Source of the DNA: UBA10324 sp038326325
GTDB taxonomy: Bacteria > Bacteroidota > Bacteroidia > Chitinophagales > UBA10324
Assembly: GCA_038326325.1 (NCBI GenBank)
Contig: JBBQJW010000008.1
Span: 62,001-126,000 of the forward strand
Reading direction: 5' to 3'
Length of the DNA stretch: 64,000 nucleotides
Shown: piece after piece, positions 63,878 to 64,000 of the stretch
How the letters are laid out: the number at the start of each line of letters is the position of its first letter
How positions within the stretch are numbered: the first letter of the stretch is position 1
The notes under the pieces: generated by a model
Database searches by the model: none
What the model saw: only the letters and a program-made list of their open reading frames with translations
Told to the model about the DNA's origin: nothing
Made by a program: the position numbers and the translations under genes

Positions 63878-64000
63878 TGAAAAATATTTTCGCTGTTACA
63901 CTTTTTACTTTTTCACTTTTCACTTTTAATTTTTCCTCCGCGCAGAATTATCACAACCTGAATACTGCGACCAAGAAGGCGCTTAAATATTTCGCTGATG
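63877..64000 (+). CDS. Secreted protein, cut by the window edge
   Basis: Starts at the ATG at 63877, overlapping the queE stop by one base (TGATG). The 41 visible residues are a signal peptide (MKNIFAVTLFTFSLFTFNFSSAQ) followed by NYHNLNTATKKALKYF. The rest is outside the window. The start resembles OmpA/TPR outer-membrane proteins, but this cannot be confirmed. Confidence 0.7.
   Translation, partial: MKNIFAVTLFTFSLFTFNFSSAQNYHNLNTATKKALKYFAD

Overview
The window is AT-rich and dense with genes. It looks like a chromosome segment from a member of the Bacteroidota, broadly Chitinophagales/Sphingobacteriales-like; I cannot place it more precisely. The evidence is TAnnTTTG-type -7 promoter elements, a Bat aerotolerance operon, a TamL-type lipoprotein paired with TamB, two tandem DUF1573 proteins, a fused E1 alpha/beta 2-oxoacid dehydrogenase, many outer-membrane barrels and Ala-Gln signal peptides. 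I see no insertion sequence, phage, CRISPR array or rRNA. One stable RNA gene, tmRNA, is present.

Layout. 0-9 kb: a coiled-coil lipoprotein, a receiver that lacks its phospho-Asp, PAP2 phosphatases, a large HD / Pycsar-effector-like / beta-propeller fusion, and two outer-membrane barrel genes. 9-28 kb: cell-envelope genes, namely a degenerate metallophosphoesterase fused to an Omp85 barrel, an EamA half-transporter, a third PAP2 protein, a GAF-like protein, an intact metallophosphatase, a lipoprotein-Pmp3 fusion, tamL-tamB and an AsmA-like gene. 28-41 kb: a stress island with a sigma-54 response regulator, Dps, YtxH, holin-like, CsbD (two), OmpA, DoxX and ice-binding (DUF3494) genes, plus a type III polyketide synthase with a methyltransferase. 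41-46 kb: a phosphorelay cluster (hybrid kinase, CheY-like protein, second sigma-54 activator). 46-52.4 kb: the Bat/MoxR operon. 52.5-52.9 kb: tmRNA. 53-64 kb: metabolic and housekeeping genes (saccharopine-dehydrogenase-like, purT, aminotransferase, DUF1573 pair, E1 fusion, lepA, folD, queE).

The main new observation is a promoter architecture present in ten copies. It reads GTGTGAA, 3 nt, TGTAAC, 15 nt, TGTAAC, 24 or 25 nt, TTTG or TTTA. The two TGTAAC hexamers always start exactly 21 bp apart, and the -7 box sits at a fixed distance downstream. The copies precede the pseudo-receiver, an outer-membrane barrel gene, the sigma-54 regulator and Dps (back to back, as a 42-bp palindrome), the YtxH/holin operon, the OmpA operon, both csbD genes, doxX and the ice-binding lipoprotein. 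This defines a probable stress regulon driven by a direct-repeat-binding activator that is not identified in the window.

Separately, the heptamer TGTWACA is strongly over-represented throughout: about 110 copies by hand count against roughly 14 expected from base composition. It falls in all reading frames inside genes, so the signal is at the DNA level. It shares the core of the promoter element.
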